Shown: positions 7,835-17,773, numbered from the stretch's first letter. The stretch: DNA of 64,000 nucleotides from Paenibacillus sp. SC116 (GCF_024733555.1 NZ_JANIOF010000006.1:1-64000); one strand, 5' to 3'. Program-made: numbers and translations. Notes: generated by a model not told the origin, from the letters alone.

Positions 7835-8305
7835 TTATAAAAGCAGAAGAAACAGGAACGCGATGGCAGCCAATTCAAATCCGAATGCTCCTCTACCTGA
7901 AGGATAGGGATAAGGGGGAGGGAATCCCTCGGGTGCTGGTCCTGGGAAATGATTAGGATATGGCTCTCCATACGGGTTGCCTTCATACGGATTGAAAGCT
8001 TGGTTGTCAAAGTTAGGATGAAAGTCAGATTCTGATGCTGTTTTTCCTTTTGTTCCTTTCTTTTTAGGCGAGGAGTTCGTATTCTTTTTCTTTGTATGAT
8101 CGGATTTCGTTTTAGTCTGGGTGTCCGTTAGGATGGGAATATTACTGTGAGACTGAGCATGAAATGGGTTGTCGTTTAAGATCAGCTTGCCCCCATCACA
8201 AGAGCTAAGTCGTCCCACATAACGCCTGCCGTCTTTTGTAACGACGCAAACGGGCCGTCCACAAAACTTTTTTATTTCATTTTCATCCACTTGAATAGGT
8301 AACAT
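7835..8305 (-). CDS. Hypothetical small-barrel protein with hydrophobic C-terminus
   Basis: The product is 156 residues. The N-terminal 45 residues (VCVVTKDGRRYVGRLSSCDG...LILND) look like an Lsm/SH3-type small beta-barrel. A Lys/Thr/Ser-rich linker (about 60-90) and a Pro/Tyr/Asn-rich stretch (about 95-135) follow. The protein ends in a run of Ala/Phe/Leu residues that could be a tail anchor. The ATG at 8305 is preferred because AAAGGAGG lies 9 bases upstream on the minus strand. It is transcribed towards liaR, and no function is known to me. Confidence 0.65.
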   Translation of the reverse strand: MLPIQVDENEIKKFCGRPVCVVTKDGRRYVGRLSSCDGGKLILNDNPFHAQSHSNIPILTDTQTKTKSDHTKKKNTNSSPKKKGTKGKTASESDFHPNFDNQAFNPYEGNPYGEPYPNHFPGPAPEGFPPPYPYPSGRGAFGFELAAIAFLFLLLL

Positions 8306-8419
8306 GTAAGTTCCTCCTTTCAAATACAGTACAGGGGTAGTTTATTCGCGGATAGTCAAATGTGTATAGACGATTACCTAGTTATATATTTTATATGTGA
8401 TAAGGAGGAGCGAAGCAGA

Positions 8420-9223
8420 ATGGGTAAGCGAAAAGGTCGGGCTTTCCGAGTAAGTGGTGGAGTTATTGTACTATTGGCCTTAATCACAGTCCTAATCGCT
8501 ATAAAAGATAGTGCGCCTCTTAGCAATGTTTCAAGTCAGAGAGAGTCTAATGAAGCGGGGCATGTTGTACAACTTTCTATTACAGAGCGAGTTAACAAAC
8601 TGTGGGAGCTTGCGCAGCATAGCGGTGGGGAAAGCTTTGAAACGAAGATAATTATGCAGGGCAGTTATCTGATTAATACTAAGGATTGGAAGCAGGAAGC
8701 GTTGAAATGGAAAGAGAGTATACGTGTTACGACACCATTCGTTGCTAAAGAGGAGCGGGGGATGGAGGTACTGCGATCCACTTTTCAAGGAGCGAACTGG
8801 AAGAGGGAAATACTTGTATTTGCTGAACAAGACGGGAGATTGTACTTTACCGTTCACTTAACCGGAGTGGAGCTGAATGGCAAGGATCATATTGTAGCAG
8901 AAGGGGAGAACATACATAAGGCGCTTCAAGCCAATAATTTCTCTGTGCTGTGGAATAGTGAAATTCGTACGAAATCAGTGGGGACACTAGATTCTATGTG
9001 GGGACAGATGCAGCAAAAGATGCAGTTGCTAGGGCGTGTGAAGCCTCTAGATCATTATGAAGATAACGGTACTCGCAGTGTATCGTATGAGACGGATTAT
9101 ATGGGGGATGGTATTAAGATGAAGTCTGGTGTCGCTAATCTGCAAATGGCTGTACATGAGCTGCCTGCGGAAGGGATAACGAGACTTACCGTAGGTACTC
9201 CATTAATTGCCGGTGAATATTAA
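8420..9223 (+). CDS. YwmB-like protein (secreted or membrane anchored)
   Basis: The product is 267 residues. A basic N-terminus and one hydrophobic segment (about 10-30) suggest a signal anchor, and the rest is a soluble domain ending in LTVGTPLIAGEY. The length, single N-terminal segment and GTP-containing terminus resemble B. subtilis YwmB (a DUF1779-type protein of unknown role). The ATG at 8420 follows AAGGAGGAGCG, and a longer in-frame start at 8360 has no ribosome site. YwmB identity is a moderate inference. Confidence 0.6.
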   Translation: MGKRKGRAFRVSGGVIVLLALITVLIAIKDSAPLSNVSSQRESNEAGHVVQLSITERVNKLWELAQHSGGESFETKIIMQGSYLINTKDWKQEALKWKESIRVTTPFVAKEERGMEVLRSTFQGANWKREILVFAEQDGRLYFTVHLTGVELNGKDHIVAEGENIHKALQANNFSVLWNSEIRTKSVGTLDSMWGQMQQKMQLLGRVKPLDHYEDNGTRSVSYETDYMGDGIKMKSGVANLQMAVHELPAEGITRLTVGTPLIAGEY

Positions 9224-9345
9224 AGTGAATTATTAAAGTCGATATACTAGGAAATATGGAATAGATGAATGTTATATGCTAAAATGGCATCACATTCGAA
9301 TTTAACAGAAGGTTTACATACACGAGTGTTAAGGAATGGAGAGAG

Positions 9346-10887
9346 ATGACAGAGATGAACAATCAAGAGACCATGCTGGCTGAAGGTGCGATATTTTATA
9401 TTTTCGGCGCTACAGGTGATTTGGCCCGCCGGAAGCTGTTCCCTGCCATTTACAGCTTGTACCGTGAGGACAAGCTTGGGAAGAACTTTGCTGTTGTTGG
9501 TTTAGCTCGCCGTCCTCGTACGCAAGAGCAGTTCCGTGAGGATGTTCGTGCAGCAATTGATGAGTTTTGTCGCTATGATGTACAGCAGGATGAAGATTGG
9601 AATGAATTTGCGAAGCATTTCGAATATAAACCTCTCGACATTAACAATGTTGAAGGATTCCGTGAATTGCAGCAGCAATCCCAACAGTTGGAGCATGAAT
9701 TCCATATCCCTGGCAATCGTCTGTTCTACCTAGCATTGGCACCAGAGTTGTTTGGTGCAGTGTCATACAATTTACGCGACGGTGGCTTGTTGGATACGAA
9801 AGGTTGGTCACGACTTGTGATTGAGAAGCCTTTTGGATATGATCTGGAATCTGCTAAACAATTGAATGAAGAGCTTCGTTCTGTGTTTAAAGAAGATCAG
9901 ATTTATCGTATTGATCACTATCTAGGCAAAGAGATGGTTCAAAATATTGAAGTGATTCGTTTCGCTAATGCGTTCTTTGAGCCTTTGTGGAACAACAAAC
10001 ATATTGCTAATGTGCAAATTTCGTTATCTGAAACGGTTGGTGTTGAAGAGCGTGGAGGATATTACGATCAAGCGGGCGCATTGCGTGATATGGCTCAGAA
10101 TCATATGCTTCAGATGCTCACGATGATTGCGATGGAGCCGCCAAGCCGCTTGCATCCTGAAGATATTCGGGATGAGAAGGTGAAAGTGCTTCGCTCCTTG
10201 CGGACCTATGAGTCTGATAAGGAAGTGGTTGGAAATGTTGTCCGTGGACAATATTCTGCTGGATCCTTAAAAGGCAAAGACTTGCCAGGTTACCGTCAAG
10301 AAGACAAAGTAAATCCTGAGTCGACCACAGAGACCTACTTGGGTGCACGTGTCTATGTAGATAATTTCCGCTGGGCAGGAGTGCCGTTCTATATTCGAAC
10401 AGGCAAGCGTTTGCCGGTAAAAACAACGGAAGTGGTTGTAGAATTCAAGAGCATTCCTTCTAGAGTGTATTTGAGTTCCAAGCATAATCTAGAGCCTAAC
10501 TTGCTTGTTATCCGCGTTAATCCAATGGAAGGCATCTATGTTCGGATTAACGGGAAGAAACCAGGCTCTGAGGGTGGCGTTCAGCCGCTTGCGATGGACT
10601 TCTGTCAGAGCAGTATCGTTGGCATCAATACGCCGGAAGCTTATGAGCGTCTTATCTTTGATGCAGCACGTGGCGATTCCACGTACTTCACTCGTTGGGA
10701 TGAAGTATCAGAGGCATGGGCGTTTGTAGATCGCATTGCTCAAGCTTGGAAGAAGACGAGTGAGGATCTGCACTTCTATCCTGCAGGTTCATGGGGACCG
10801 GAACGCGCTAATGAATTGTTAGCTGAAGATGGCTTCCATTGGTGGCCAGTAAACGGACAAGAAGAGGATACGGTTGTTTGGAAGTAA
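9346..10887 (+). CDS. zwf: Glucose-6-phosphate 1-dehydrogenase
   Basis: The 513-residue product is normal length for Zwf. The N-terminal Rossmann motif GATGDLARRK (about residues 21-30) binds NADP, and the active-site signature RIDHYLGKE (about 188-196) contains the substrate Lys/His. It catalyses the first step of the oxidative pentose phosphate pathway in the cytoplasm, giving 6-phosphogluconolactone and NADPH. A second in-frame ATG at 9355 is possible. The next gene follows 22 bases downstream and may be cotranscribed. Confidence 0.97.
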   Translation: MTEMNNQETMLAEGAIFYIFGATGDLARRKLFPAIYSLYREDKLGKNFAVVGLARRPRTQEQFREDVRAAIDEFCRYDVQQDEDWNEFAKHFEYKPLDINNVEGFRELQQQSQQLEHEFHIPGNRLFYLALAPELFGAVSYNLRDGGLLDTKGWSRLVIEKPFGYDLESAKQLNEELRSVFKEDQIYRIDHYLGKEMVQNIEVIRFANAFFEPLWNNKHIANVQISLSETVGVEERGGYYDQAGALRDMAQNHMLQMLTMIAMEPPSRLHPEDIRDEKVKVLRSLRTYESDKEVVGNVVRGQYSAGSLKGKDLPGYRQEDKVNPESTTETYLGARVYVDNFRWAGVPFYIRTGKRLPVKTTEVVVEFKSIPSRVYLSSKHNLEPNLLVIRVNPMEGIYVRINGKKPGSEGGVQPLAMDFCQSSIVGINTPEAYERLIFDAARGDSTYFTRWDEVSEAWAFVDRIAQAWKKTSEDLHFYPAGSWGPERANELLAEDGFHWWPVNGQEEDTVVWK

Positions 10888-10909
10888 GCAGCCAGAGGAG
10901 GTAATGTAA

Positions 10910-11533
10910 TTGTTCAAAATTTATGATATTTCCATGACGATAGATGAAAATATACAAGTGTACAAAAACAAGGAAGAGAAGAAGCCTGTTATTCGTAACG
11001 TGCAAAACTTCTCGAATGCGAAAGCATACGAATCACGTATTGATATTGACGTACATTGCGGTACGCATGTCGATGCACCGCTCCATATGATTGAGAACGG
11101 TGAAACGATTGAAACGATTGGCTTGGACAAGCTAGTTGGCAATGCGCGTGTTGTTGATTTGACACACGTAGAAGGCGGTATTGGTCGTGCGGATTTGGAG
11201 CCGTTTGGGCTTCAGCGTGGCGACTGGGTATTGTTGAAAACTCGCAACTCCTTGTCCGAAGAGTTTGATTTCGAGTTCGTTTATCTTGCTGAAGATGGCG
11301 CGCAGTACTTGATTGAGCTAGGCGTAACAGGTGTTGGTACAGACGGTCTAGGTATTGAGCGTGCACAGCCTGAATATACGACACATCGTCCATTGTTCAA
11401 CAATAACGTAATTATCGTTGAAGGATTGCGCCTCAAAGAAGTAGAGCAAGGCACATACTTTATGGTTATTGCACCGTTGAAGCTGACAGGCATTGAAGCT
11501 GCTCCAGCACGAGCATTACTGATCGGTAAATAA
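10910..11533 (+). CDS. Cyclase / kynurenine formamidase-like metal hydrolase
   Basis: The 207-residue product carries the cyclase-family (PF04199) signature HCGTHVDAPLHM (about residues 45-56), whose His and Asp residues bind divalent metal. Downstream it has GVGTDGLGIE. KynB proteins open N-formylkynurenine, but many members have other substrates and no tryptophan-catabolism gene is nearby, so the substrate is open. The TTG at 10910 is well supported by AGAGGAGGTAA about 7 bases upstream. It is probably cotranscribed with zwf. Confidence 0.85.
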   Translation: MFKIYDISMTIDENIQVYKNKEEKKPVIRNVQNFSNAKAYESRIDIDVHCGTHVDAPLHMIENGETIETIGLDKLVGNARVVDLTHVEGGIGRADLEPFGLQRGDWVLLKTRNSLSEEFDFEFVYLAEDGAQYLIELGVTGVGTDGLGIERAQPEYTTHRPLFNNNVIIVEGLRLKEVEQGTYFMVIAPLKLTGIEAAPARALLIGK

Positions 11534-11554
11534 GATGTGATTGTTATTGTTATT

Positions 11555-11587
11555 CACCCCCTGCGGTTGTTCGCAGGGGGTGTTTTT
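11555..11587 (+). terminator. Terminator after zwf-cyclase pair
   Basis: An 11-bp perfect stem, CACCCCCTGCG (11555-11565) with CGCAGGGGGTG (11572-11582), is followed by five T. Confidence 0.9.
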
Positions 11588-11945
11588 GCATTTGCGAGAA
11601 TACTTGCTAAGGGAGGTTCAGCCCGTTCGTTCAGAAAAAGTAGAGGTACAGCATCGCCAATTGGATGTAGGCAGAAACAGGAACAGAGCCAGATTCGGAG
11701 TGCGCGTTGTTCGTGTTCGCTTCCTATTTCATAATAGTAATCATGTGAACAATATAGCATGCTATGTAAAAATTCACAAAATTTTAATTCCTATCGAATA
11801 ACTAGGGAAAAATCCTTGTTATTTTTCAAATCCTTGCTATACTTATTCTAACGATTGGTTAGTTAATTTTAACAAGTAACCAAGCTATGACTGAATTGAC
11901 ATGATGAACGTAGGGGTTCATTTTCATCGAGAGAGGGGAAGCACA
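11588..11945 (+). promoter_or_regulatory. Gene-free gap with promoter candidate for peptide ABC operon
   Basis: No convincing gene lies here; the short open frames on both strands lack ribosome sites and recognisable products. TTGTTA (11816-11821), a 16-base spacer and TATACT (11838-11843) form a plausible SigA promoter about 100 bases ahead of the substrate-binding-protein gene. The words AAATCCTTG and AATCCTTG are repeated around it. Nothing else is clear. Confidence 0.45.
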
Positions 11946-13535
11946 ATGAAGAGAAAATTGTTATCGTTAACAGCATTATTAACATTAGTTACTGTTATCG
12001 TTACTGCATGCGGAGGAAATGCACCTGCGAGTAATTCGACTGCTGCAACTACAACTGGCCAAGCGCAAACAGGCGGCCAATTGATTGTAGCGGTTCAAGA
12101 AGATCCTCGTGTATTAAATCCTGTGTATGCAGGCGATCGTGTAACACTGACGATCAATCAGTCACTATTCTCGCACTTATACACGTACCATAATGGAGAG
12201 AAAAAGTTCGTTTTGGCTGAAAGCCTGACGCCATCAGCCGACAACTTAACGTACACGTTAAAGCTGCGCAAAGGATTGACTTGGCATGATAGCAAGCCAA
12301 TTACTGCGGACGATGTAGTATTTACAATGGAAAGTGTACTCGATGAAAAACAGCACAGCTCTGATCGTGCGAATTATGTGTTCAATGGCAAGCCTCTACA
12401 GGTGAAAAAAGTAGATGAGCTGACGGTTGAATTCAAGCTTCCGCAAGCATCTGCCGCATTTGAAGGCGTGTTGGCTGGCTTTATTCCAATTCCGAAGCAT
12501 GTCTTCGAAGGAGAAGCTGACCTAGAGAAGAGCAAAAAAAATGAGAAGCCGATTGGTTCTGGCCCGTTTAAGTTTAAAGAATACCGTGCTGGCGAGTATG
12601 TAACGCTTGAGCGCTTTGACAACTATTTTGCAGGCAAGCCTAAGCTGGATACGGTTACGTATCGCATCGCAAAAGATCCGAATGCGGCTAATATGGCTCT
12701 GCAAAATGGTGAATTGCAAATGCGCAAAATTGATGCGGTTGACCACAACAAGTTGAACAGCACTAATCGTTTTAACATGGTAACATACCCAGAAGGTCGT
12801 CTTAACTATTTGGCATTCAACTTGAATGTTGACGTGATGAAGAAGAAAGAAGTTCGTCAAGCCATTGCTTATGCATTGGATCGCAAAGAGCTGATTACAG
12901 CAACTTATTTGTCGGAAGAGTTTGCGAAGCCAGCAGCTTCTATTTTCACGCCAGACACGATGTATCATACATCTGAAGTAGAAACGTATGAGCACAATGT
13001 TGACCGTGCGAAAGAATTGCTGGCACAAGCGGGAGCGAATAACTTGAAACTTCGTTTAGCTTATGTGAATACGAATAAAGCTCATGAGACACAGGCGTTG
13101 TATGTACAGCAGAAACTAGGGGAAATCGGCATTACTGTAGAGTTGATGGCCTTGGATTCAGGCGCGTTTGGCAATATGTCGTTGGATATGAACAATACGG
13201 CATATGATCTGTCCTTTGGTGGTTACATTATGGGACATGAACCAGATAGTTATAAATCGTTGTACTTGAGTGATGCAGCGTATAACTATTCTCATTATAA
13301 AAATGCAGAGTTCGATGCTTTGTGGAATAAAGCGGCAATAGAGATGGATACTGCTAAACGCGGCGAACTGTATAAGCAAATTCAGCAGACAGTCGCTAAC
13401 GAAATGACAATCTATCCAATTGCTTATGACAATGCCATTATTGCAGTTGATAAGAAATTTGGCGGATTGCAGGAAGCTGGTCCGAAGCCAGTCGTTATGT
13501 TTGAAGACTTGTCCAAAGTATTTATTCAACAGTAA
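11946..13535 (+). CDS. Oligopeptide ABC transporter substrate-binding lipoprotein
   Basis: The product is 529 residues. A signal peptide has lipobox VTAC (Cys22), and a Gly/Thr/Ser linker precedes an SBP_bac_5 domain of usual OppA/DppE length. The protein is lipid-anchored outside the membrane and delivers oligopeptides to the permease encoded downstream. The ATG at 11946, after GAGAGGGGAAGCACA, gives a proper signal peptide, while an upstream in-frame start would not. Gene order is binding protein, two permeases, two ATPases. Peptide versus nickel or other ligand cannot be told from sequence alone. Confidence 0.93.
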   Translation: MKRKLLSLTALLTLVTVIVTACGGNAPASNSTAATTTGQAQTGGQLIVAVQEDPRVLNPVYAGDRVTLTINQSLFSHLYTYHNGEKKFVLAESLTPSADNLTYTLKLRKGLTWHDSKPITADDVVFTMESVLDEKQHSSDRANYVFNGKPLQVKKVDELTVEFKLPQASAAFEGVLAGFIPIPKHVFEGEADLEKSKKNEKPIGSGPFKFKEYRAGEYVTLERFDNYFAGKPKLDTVTYRIAKDPNAANMALQNGELQMRKIDAVDHNKLNSTNRFNMVTYPEGRLNYLAFNLNVDVMKKKEVRQAIAYALDRKELITATYLSEEFAKPAASIFTPDTMYHTSEVETYEHNVDRAKELLAQAGANNLKLRLAYVNTNKAHETQALYVQQKLGEIGITVELMALDSGAFGNMSLDMNNTAYDLSFGGYIMGHEPDSYKSLYLSDAAYNYSHYKNAEFDALWNKAAIEMDTAKRGELYKQIQQTVANEMTIYPIAYDNAIIAVDKKFGGLQEAGPKPVVMFEDLSKVFIQQ

Positions 13536-13601
13536 TTCATACGAGTGTATACGATTTATTTGCATCATATGAATCATGAACAATTGAACTAACACAATGA
13601 T

Positions 13602-13626
13602 GAGCGCTGGCATTTTGCCAGCGCTC
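13602..13626 (+). other. Intercistronic hairpin after binding-protein gene
   Basis: GAGCGCTGGCA (13602-13612) and TGCCAGCGCTC (13616-13626) form a perfect 11-bp stem with a TTT loop and no T-tract. It sits between the binding-protein gene and the first permease gene. This is the usual place for a stabilising or attenuating hairpin that keeps binding-protein mRNA in excess. Confidence 0.75.
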
Positions 13627-13646
13627 CCTTATGGAGGGAACTCCCT

Positions 13647-14597
13647 GTGCACAAATATATTTTACGGCGCATTTTGCAGGCAATACCGCTCCTAATCGTC
13701 ATTTCAATCGTATCCTTTGCACTCATTAAACTCGCTCCAGGGGACCCTGTAAGCTCGTTCGTGACTCCTGATATGAGTCCTGAAGATGTGGAGCGAATCC
13801 GCCAGAACATGGGGCTGGACCAGCCTATTTATGTGCAGTACTGGCATTGGCTTGTGAACATGTTGTCCGGTGATTGGGGCTATTCCTTGATAAACCACCG
13901 TCCTGTGTTGACTCTCATTATGGAGCGTCTGCCGGCGACGATTGGTCTAATGGGATCAGCTCTCTTTTTGTCATTACTGATCTCGGTACCACTAAGTATG
14001 TATGCGGCTGCTCGTAAAAATAAGGCTGCGGACAAGGTGCTAAGCCTCATTTCGTATATCGGGATTTCGATTCCGAGTTTCTGGTTCGGTATTATGCTAA
14101 TTTATTTATTTGCGGTTAAGCTGCAATGGCTGCCGAGCATGGGCATGCGAACAATTGGGGTGAATTCGTTCTGGGATGTAGTGAAGCATGGTATTCTGCC
14201 ATGTACGGTACTCGTATTTATGAATGTTTCTGTGTATATGCGATATATCCGTTCGCAGACGATTAGTCAGCTTGAAGAAGATTACGTGCAAATTCAGTAT
14301 GCGTATGGTTCAACTACAGGTACGGTATTGGTGCGTCATGTACTTAAAAATACGCTGCTACCAGTCATCACTATTTTCGGAATGTCATTTCCAGAATTAA
14401 TTGCGGGTGCGTTCATTACAGAGTCGGTATTTTCGTGGCCAGGCATGGGTGCATTAGGCATTACGTCCGTATTTGCACTCGATTATCCTGTCATTATGGG
14501 TATTACGATGATATCGTCAGTGATGCTTGTGATAGGGAATTTGCTGGCCGATATTTTGTATGGGATCGTTGATCCGCGTATTAAAACGATGAGGTAA
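13647..14597 (+). CDS. Oligopeptide ABC permease, OppB/DppB type
   Basis: The product is 316 residues with about six membrane helices. The N-terminus (MHKYILRRILQAIPLLIVIS) is typical of OppB/DppB, and an inner-membrane-permease EAA-type loop lies near residues 210-240. It forms half of the transmembrane channel. The start is GTG at 13647 with GGAGGG about 7 bases upstream. Confidence 0.94.
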   Translation: MHKYILRRILQAIPLLIVISIVSFALIKLAPGDPVSSFVTPDMSPEDVERIRQNMGLDQPIYVQYWHWLVNMLSGDWGYSLINHRPVLTLIMERLPATIGLMGSALFLSLLISVPLSMYAAARKNKAADKVLSLISYIGISIPSFWFGIMLIYLFAVKLQWLPSMGMRTIGVNSFWDVVKHGILPCTVLVFMNVSVYMRYIRSQTISQLEEDYVQIQYAYGSTTGTVLVRHVLKNTLLPVITIFGMSFPELIAGAFITESVFSWPGMGALGITSVFALDYPVIMGITMISSVMLVIGNLLADILYGIVDPRIKTMR

Positions 14598-14612
14598 TGA
14601 GGTGACTAGAAC

Positions 14613-15458
14613 ATGAATGCACTGAAGTTACGACAGGTAGTTACACAGTTTAAGCATCAGAAATTGGCTCTCGCCGCGATCGTTGTGTTGATGGTGTTTG
14701 CGTTGGCTTCGATATTTGCCTTTTTGTCGCCTTATGATCCGAACAAACTGGTAGTGACGGAACGATTGCAATCGCCAAGTGCGACGCATTGGTTCGGTAC
14801 GGATGAACATGGGCGAGACTATTTGTCTCGTGCGCTATATGGTGCTCGAGTATCTCTTAGTGTTGGATTTCTTTCGATGATTATTGCAGTTGGCATTGGT
14901 ACAGCCGTAGGAACGATTAGTGGTTACTTTGGGGGCTGGGTAGATAATGTGCTGATGCGCTTGGTTGATGTATTGATGTCGATCCCGTCCTTTTTCTTAA
15001 TGCTTATTTTGAATGCGTATTTGAAGCCGGGCATTACGACGATTATCATCATTATCGGGATGCTCAGTTGGATGAATATTGCGCGTATTGTACGGGCTGA
15101 AACGCTGTCTGTGAAAGAGCGGGAGTATGTTTTGTATGCGCGTGTGTCAGGTCAAAGTACATTCAACATCATTGTGAAGCATATTGTGCCGAGCATGATG
15201 CCAACGATTATTGTGGCGGCGACGATCTCGATTGCTTCTTCCATTATGATGGAATCATCGCTCAGCTTCCTTGGGCTAGGGATTCAACCGCCGAATTCTT
15301 CTTGGGGCAGTATGTTGAACGATGCGCAAGGATATATCGGAGATGCGCCTTATATGGCATTGTTCCCAGGGTTCTTGATATTGTTGACGGTGCTGTCATT
15401 CAACTTCTTGGGAGACGTACTGCGTACTGCATTTGAACCGAAGGCGAATCGCAGATAG
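14613..15458 (+). CDS. Oligopeptide ABC permease, OppC/DppC type
   Basis: The product is 281 residues. The N-terminal membrane segment is followed by the family motif HWFGTDEHGRDYLSR (about residues 57-71), five further helices and an EAA loop (REYVLYARVSGQ). It pairs with the preceding permease. GAGGTGA lies ahead of the ATG, 15 bases after the previous stop. The next gene begins about 190 bases later, a gap without a clear terminator. Confidence 0.94.
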   Translation: MNALKLRQVVTQFKHQKLALAAIVVLMVFALASIFAFLSPYDPNKLVVTERLQSPSATHWFGTDEHGRDYLSRALYGARVSLSVGFLSMIIAVGIGTAVGTISGYFGGWVDNVLMRLVDVLMSIPSFFLMLILNAYLKPGITTIIIIIGMLSWMNIARIVRAETLSVKEREYVLYARVSGQSTFNIIVKHIVPSMMPTIIVAATISIASSIMMESSLSFLGLGIQPPNSSWGSMLNDAQGYIGDAPYMALFPGFLILLTVLSFNFLGDVLRTAFEPKANRR

Positions 15459-15648
15459 GTATGCGCAAGTGTAACTAGCATGAAGACGCAAGTATTCAGC
15501 AGTTACTTGATCTGAGAAGCTTTGTGAATAGTTATAGCAGTAGTTAATGGTGAGCTGGAACAATTGAAATGAAGTTTTTATATAGAATTTTGATAATAGT
15601 AGAAATGTTTTGTGAGAAAAGACGATATAAGACTACGGGGTGAGTCCT

Positions 15649-16734
15649 ATGACTGAACCATTGTTAGCTGTTCAACAATTACAAACGTCGTTTCATACGC
15701 AAGCTGGTGAAGTCCAGTCGGTTCGTGGAGTCAGCTTCACGGTTCGTGAAGGGGACATCGTCGGCATAGTCGGTGAATCGGGAAGCGGGAAGACAATTAC
15801 GGCGAAATCCATTTTGCGATTGATTCCTTCGCCTGGTGTTATTAAGGGCGGAGTCGTGCAATTCCGCGGGGAAGATATGCTGAAAATGTCTGAACGGCGG
15901 CTTCGTGAAGTTCGAGGCAATCAAATTGCAATGATCTCGCAGGACCCGATGACAGCACTGAACCCAGTAATTAAGACCGGATCGCAGCTGATGGAAGTGC
16001 TTCGCCGGCATCGCAAACTTAGCCGTGCAGAAGCTCGCCAGAAGGCGATTGAATTGCTGCGGCAAGTGGGTATCACTTCACCTGAAAAGCGCATCGATCA
16101 ATATCCGCATGAGTTCAGCGGTGGGATGCGGCAGCGCGTTATGATCGCGATGGCTCTTTCATGTGAACCGGATTTGCTAATTGCCGATGAGCCTACAACG
16201 GCCTTGGATGTAACGATCCAAGCTCAAATTTTAAGCTTGATGAAGCGTTTAAGTGATACAACGAAAACATCGATTTTGTTGATTACACACGACTTAGGCG
16301 TAGTTGCGCAAGTATGTACACGGATTATTGTTATGTACGGCGGCCTCATTATGGAGGAAGGTACAGTAGAAGATATTTTCGAGCGTCCACAGCATCCGTA
16401 TACGAAGGGACTGCTTCGTTCGATACCACGTGTACAGGAAGGTGAGCGGGAACGGTTAATGGCGATTGAGGGTTCGCCGCCAGACCTGCTGCATCCGCCC
16501 GCTGGTTGTCCATTCATGGAACGGTGTGCAGTTGCAACCGAGCGTTGTCATGAGCTTCCACCTTATGTAGAAGCGGGTCTTTCTCACCGTGCCTTGTGCT
16601 GGTATGCGGGTCAGGAAGAAGCTTCAGGTGGAGACTATTTGGCAGGCGGAATTGGAGCAAGTATGGAAATATCGCTGGATGTAACCGATAAGGCGGCTGT
16701 GCACGAGGAGGTCGGTGGACATGAGCACGAATAA
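15649..16734 (+). CDS. Oligopeptide ABC ATPase, OppD/DppD type
   Basis: The product is 361 residues. Walker A GESGSGKT (about 41-48), signature SGGMRQRV (about 157-164) and Walker [13 protein letters not shown] are present. The oligo/dipeptide C-terminal extension contains the Cys-rich CPFMERC motif, which often binds an Fe-S cluster in this family. The ATG at 15649 follows GGGGTGAG, and the GTG at 15640 overlaps that ribosome site. The 3' end overlaps the next ATPase gene by 14 bases. Confidence 0.94.
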   Translation: MTEPLLAVQQLQTSFHTQAGEVQSVRGVSFTVREGDIVGIVGESGSGKTITAKSILRLIPSPGVIKGGVVQFRGEDMLKMSERRLREVRGNQIAMISQDPMTALNPVIKTGSQLMEVLRRHRKLSRAEARQKAIELLRQVGITSPEKRIDQYPHEFSGGMRQRVMIAMALSCEPDLLIADEPTTALDVTIQAQILSLMKRLSDTTKTSILLITHDLGVVAQVCTRIIVMYGGLIMEEGTVEDIFERPQHPYTKGLLRSIPRVQEGERERLMAIEGSPPDLLHPPAGCPFMERCAVATERCHELPPYVEAGLSHRALCWYAGQEEASGGDYLAGGIGASMEISLDVTDKAAVHEEVGGHEHE

Positions 16735-17710
16735 TTCTAAAGATGTGTTGATTGAAGTAAAAGGGCTTAAGAAGCATTATGCTGCTAAAAAGAGCTTGTT
16801 CGGTCGTTCGCAGCAAGTCGTAAGAGCCGTCGATGATGTTAGCTTCACTATTCATCGTGGAGAGACGTTCGGCTTAGTAGGTGAGTCGGGCTGCGGCAAG
16901 TCAACGACTGGGCGCAGTATTGTTCGGCTGCATGATGTGACGGACGGGGAGATTTGGTTCGATGGACATAATGTAGCGAATATGAATGAGCGGGAATTGA
17001 AGCCATTCCGCAAACGAATGCAGACGATATTTCAGGACCCGTATTCTTCATTGAATCCAGGTATGAATGTGACGCAGCTTATCAGCGAGCCGATGGACAT
17101 TCATCGGCAAGGAACAAAGGCTGAGCAGCTTGAGCGTGTACTCACTCTTCTGGACAAGGTCGGCATGAAACCTGAACATGCGAACCGGTATCCACATGAA
17201 TTCAGTGGCGGCCAGCGGCAGCGTATAAGTATCGCACGTGCTCTCTCGGTGCAGCCAGAGTTCGTCATGTGTGATGAGCCGATATCGGCTTTGGATGTAT
17301 CGGTGCAGGCACAGGTTGTGAATATGCTGGAGGATCTTCAATCGGAACTGGGCTTAACGTATTTGTTTATTGCCCATGATCTGTCGATGGTGCGTCATAT
17401 TTCGAATCGGATTGGCGTTATGTACATGGGCAAGCTGGTAGAGCTTGCGCCAAGTGATGAATTGTATAAACGGCCAGCCCATCCGTATACACAAGCGTTG
17501 CTTGCGGCCATTCCGCATCCAGATCCGAGGCAGGAAATGCAGCCTCCTCCGATTCTGGAGGGTGAGCTTCCAAGTCCGCTGAGCATGGCGATTGGTTGTT
17601 CGTTTGCATCACGGTGTCCATATGCAACGGAACGATGCCGACAAGAAACACCGGTGTGGCGTGAAATTGCACCTCAGCATTATGCGTCCTGCCATCTTCA
17701 TGAGGCGTAG
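16721..17710 (+). CDS. Oligopeptide ABC ATPase, OppF/DppF type
   Basis: The product is 329 residues. Walker A GESGCGKST, signature SGGQRQRI, Walker B MCDEPISALD and a C-terminal CPYATERC segment are all present. It heterodimerises with the upstream ATPase to power peptide uptake. The ATG at 16721 has GAGGAGG 9 bases upstream, and the start lies inside the end of the previous gene, indicating coupling. Confidence 0.94.
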   Translation: MSTNNSKDVLIEVKGLKKHYAAKKSLFGRSQQVVRAVDDVSFTIHRGETFGLVGESGCGKSTTGRSIVRLHDVTDGEIWFDGHNVANMNERELKPFRKRMQTIFQDPYSSLNPGMNVTQLISEPMDIHRQGTKAEQLERVLTLLDKVGMKPEHANRYPHEFSGGQRQRISIARALSVQPEFVMCDEPISALDVSVQAQVVNMLEDLQSELGLTYLFIAHDLSMVRHISNRIGVMYMGKLVELAPSDELYKRPAHPYTQALLAAIPHPDPRQEMQPPPILEGELPSPLSMAIGCSFASRCPYATERCRQETPVWREIAPQHYASCHLHEA

Positions 17711-17773
17711 CTAATTATATCAGGATCGTACCATCACAATACCATGAGACAGGAAGGGAGCCGTGTTATAAGT

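Noticed and set aside
11537-11801. Short plus- and minus-strand open frames after the cyclase terminator
   Set aside because: They begin in or next to the terminator stem, have no ribosome site and Arg/Cys-biased products without motifs.
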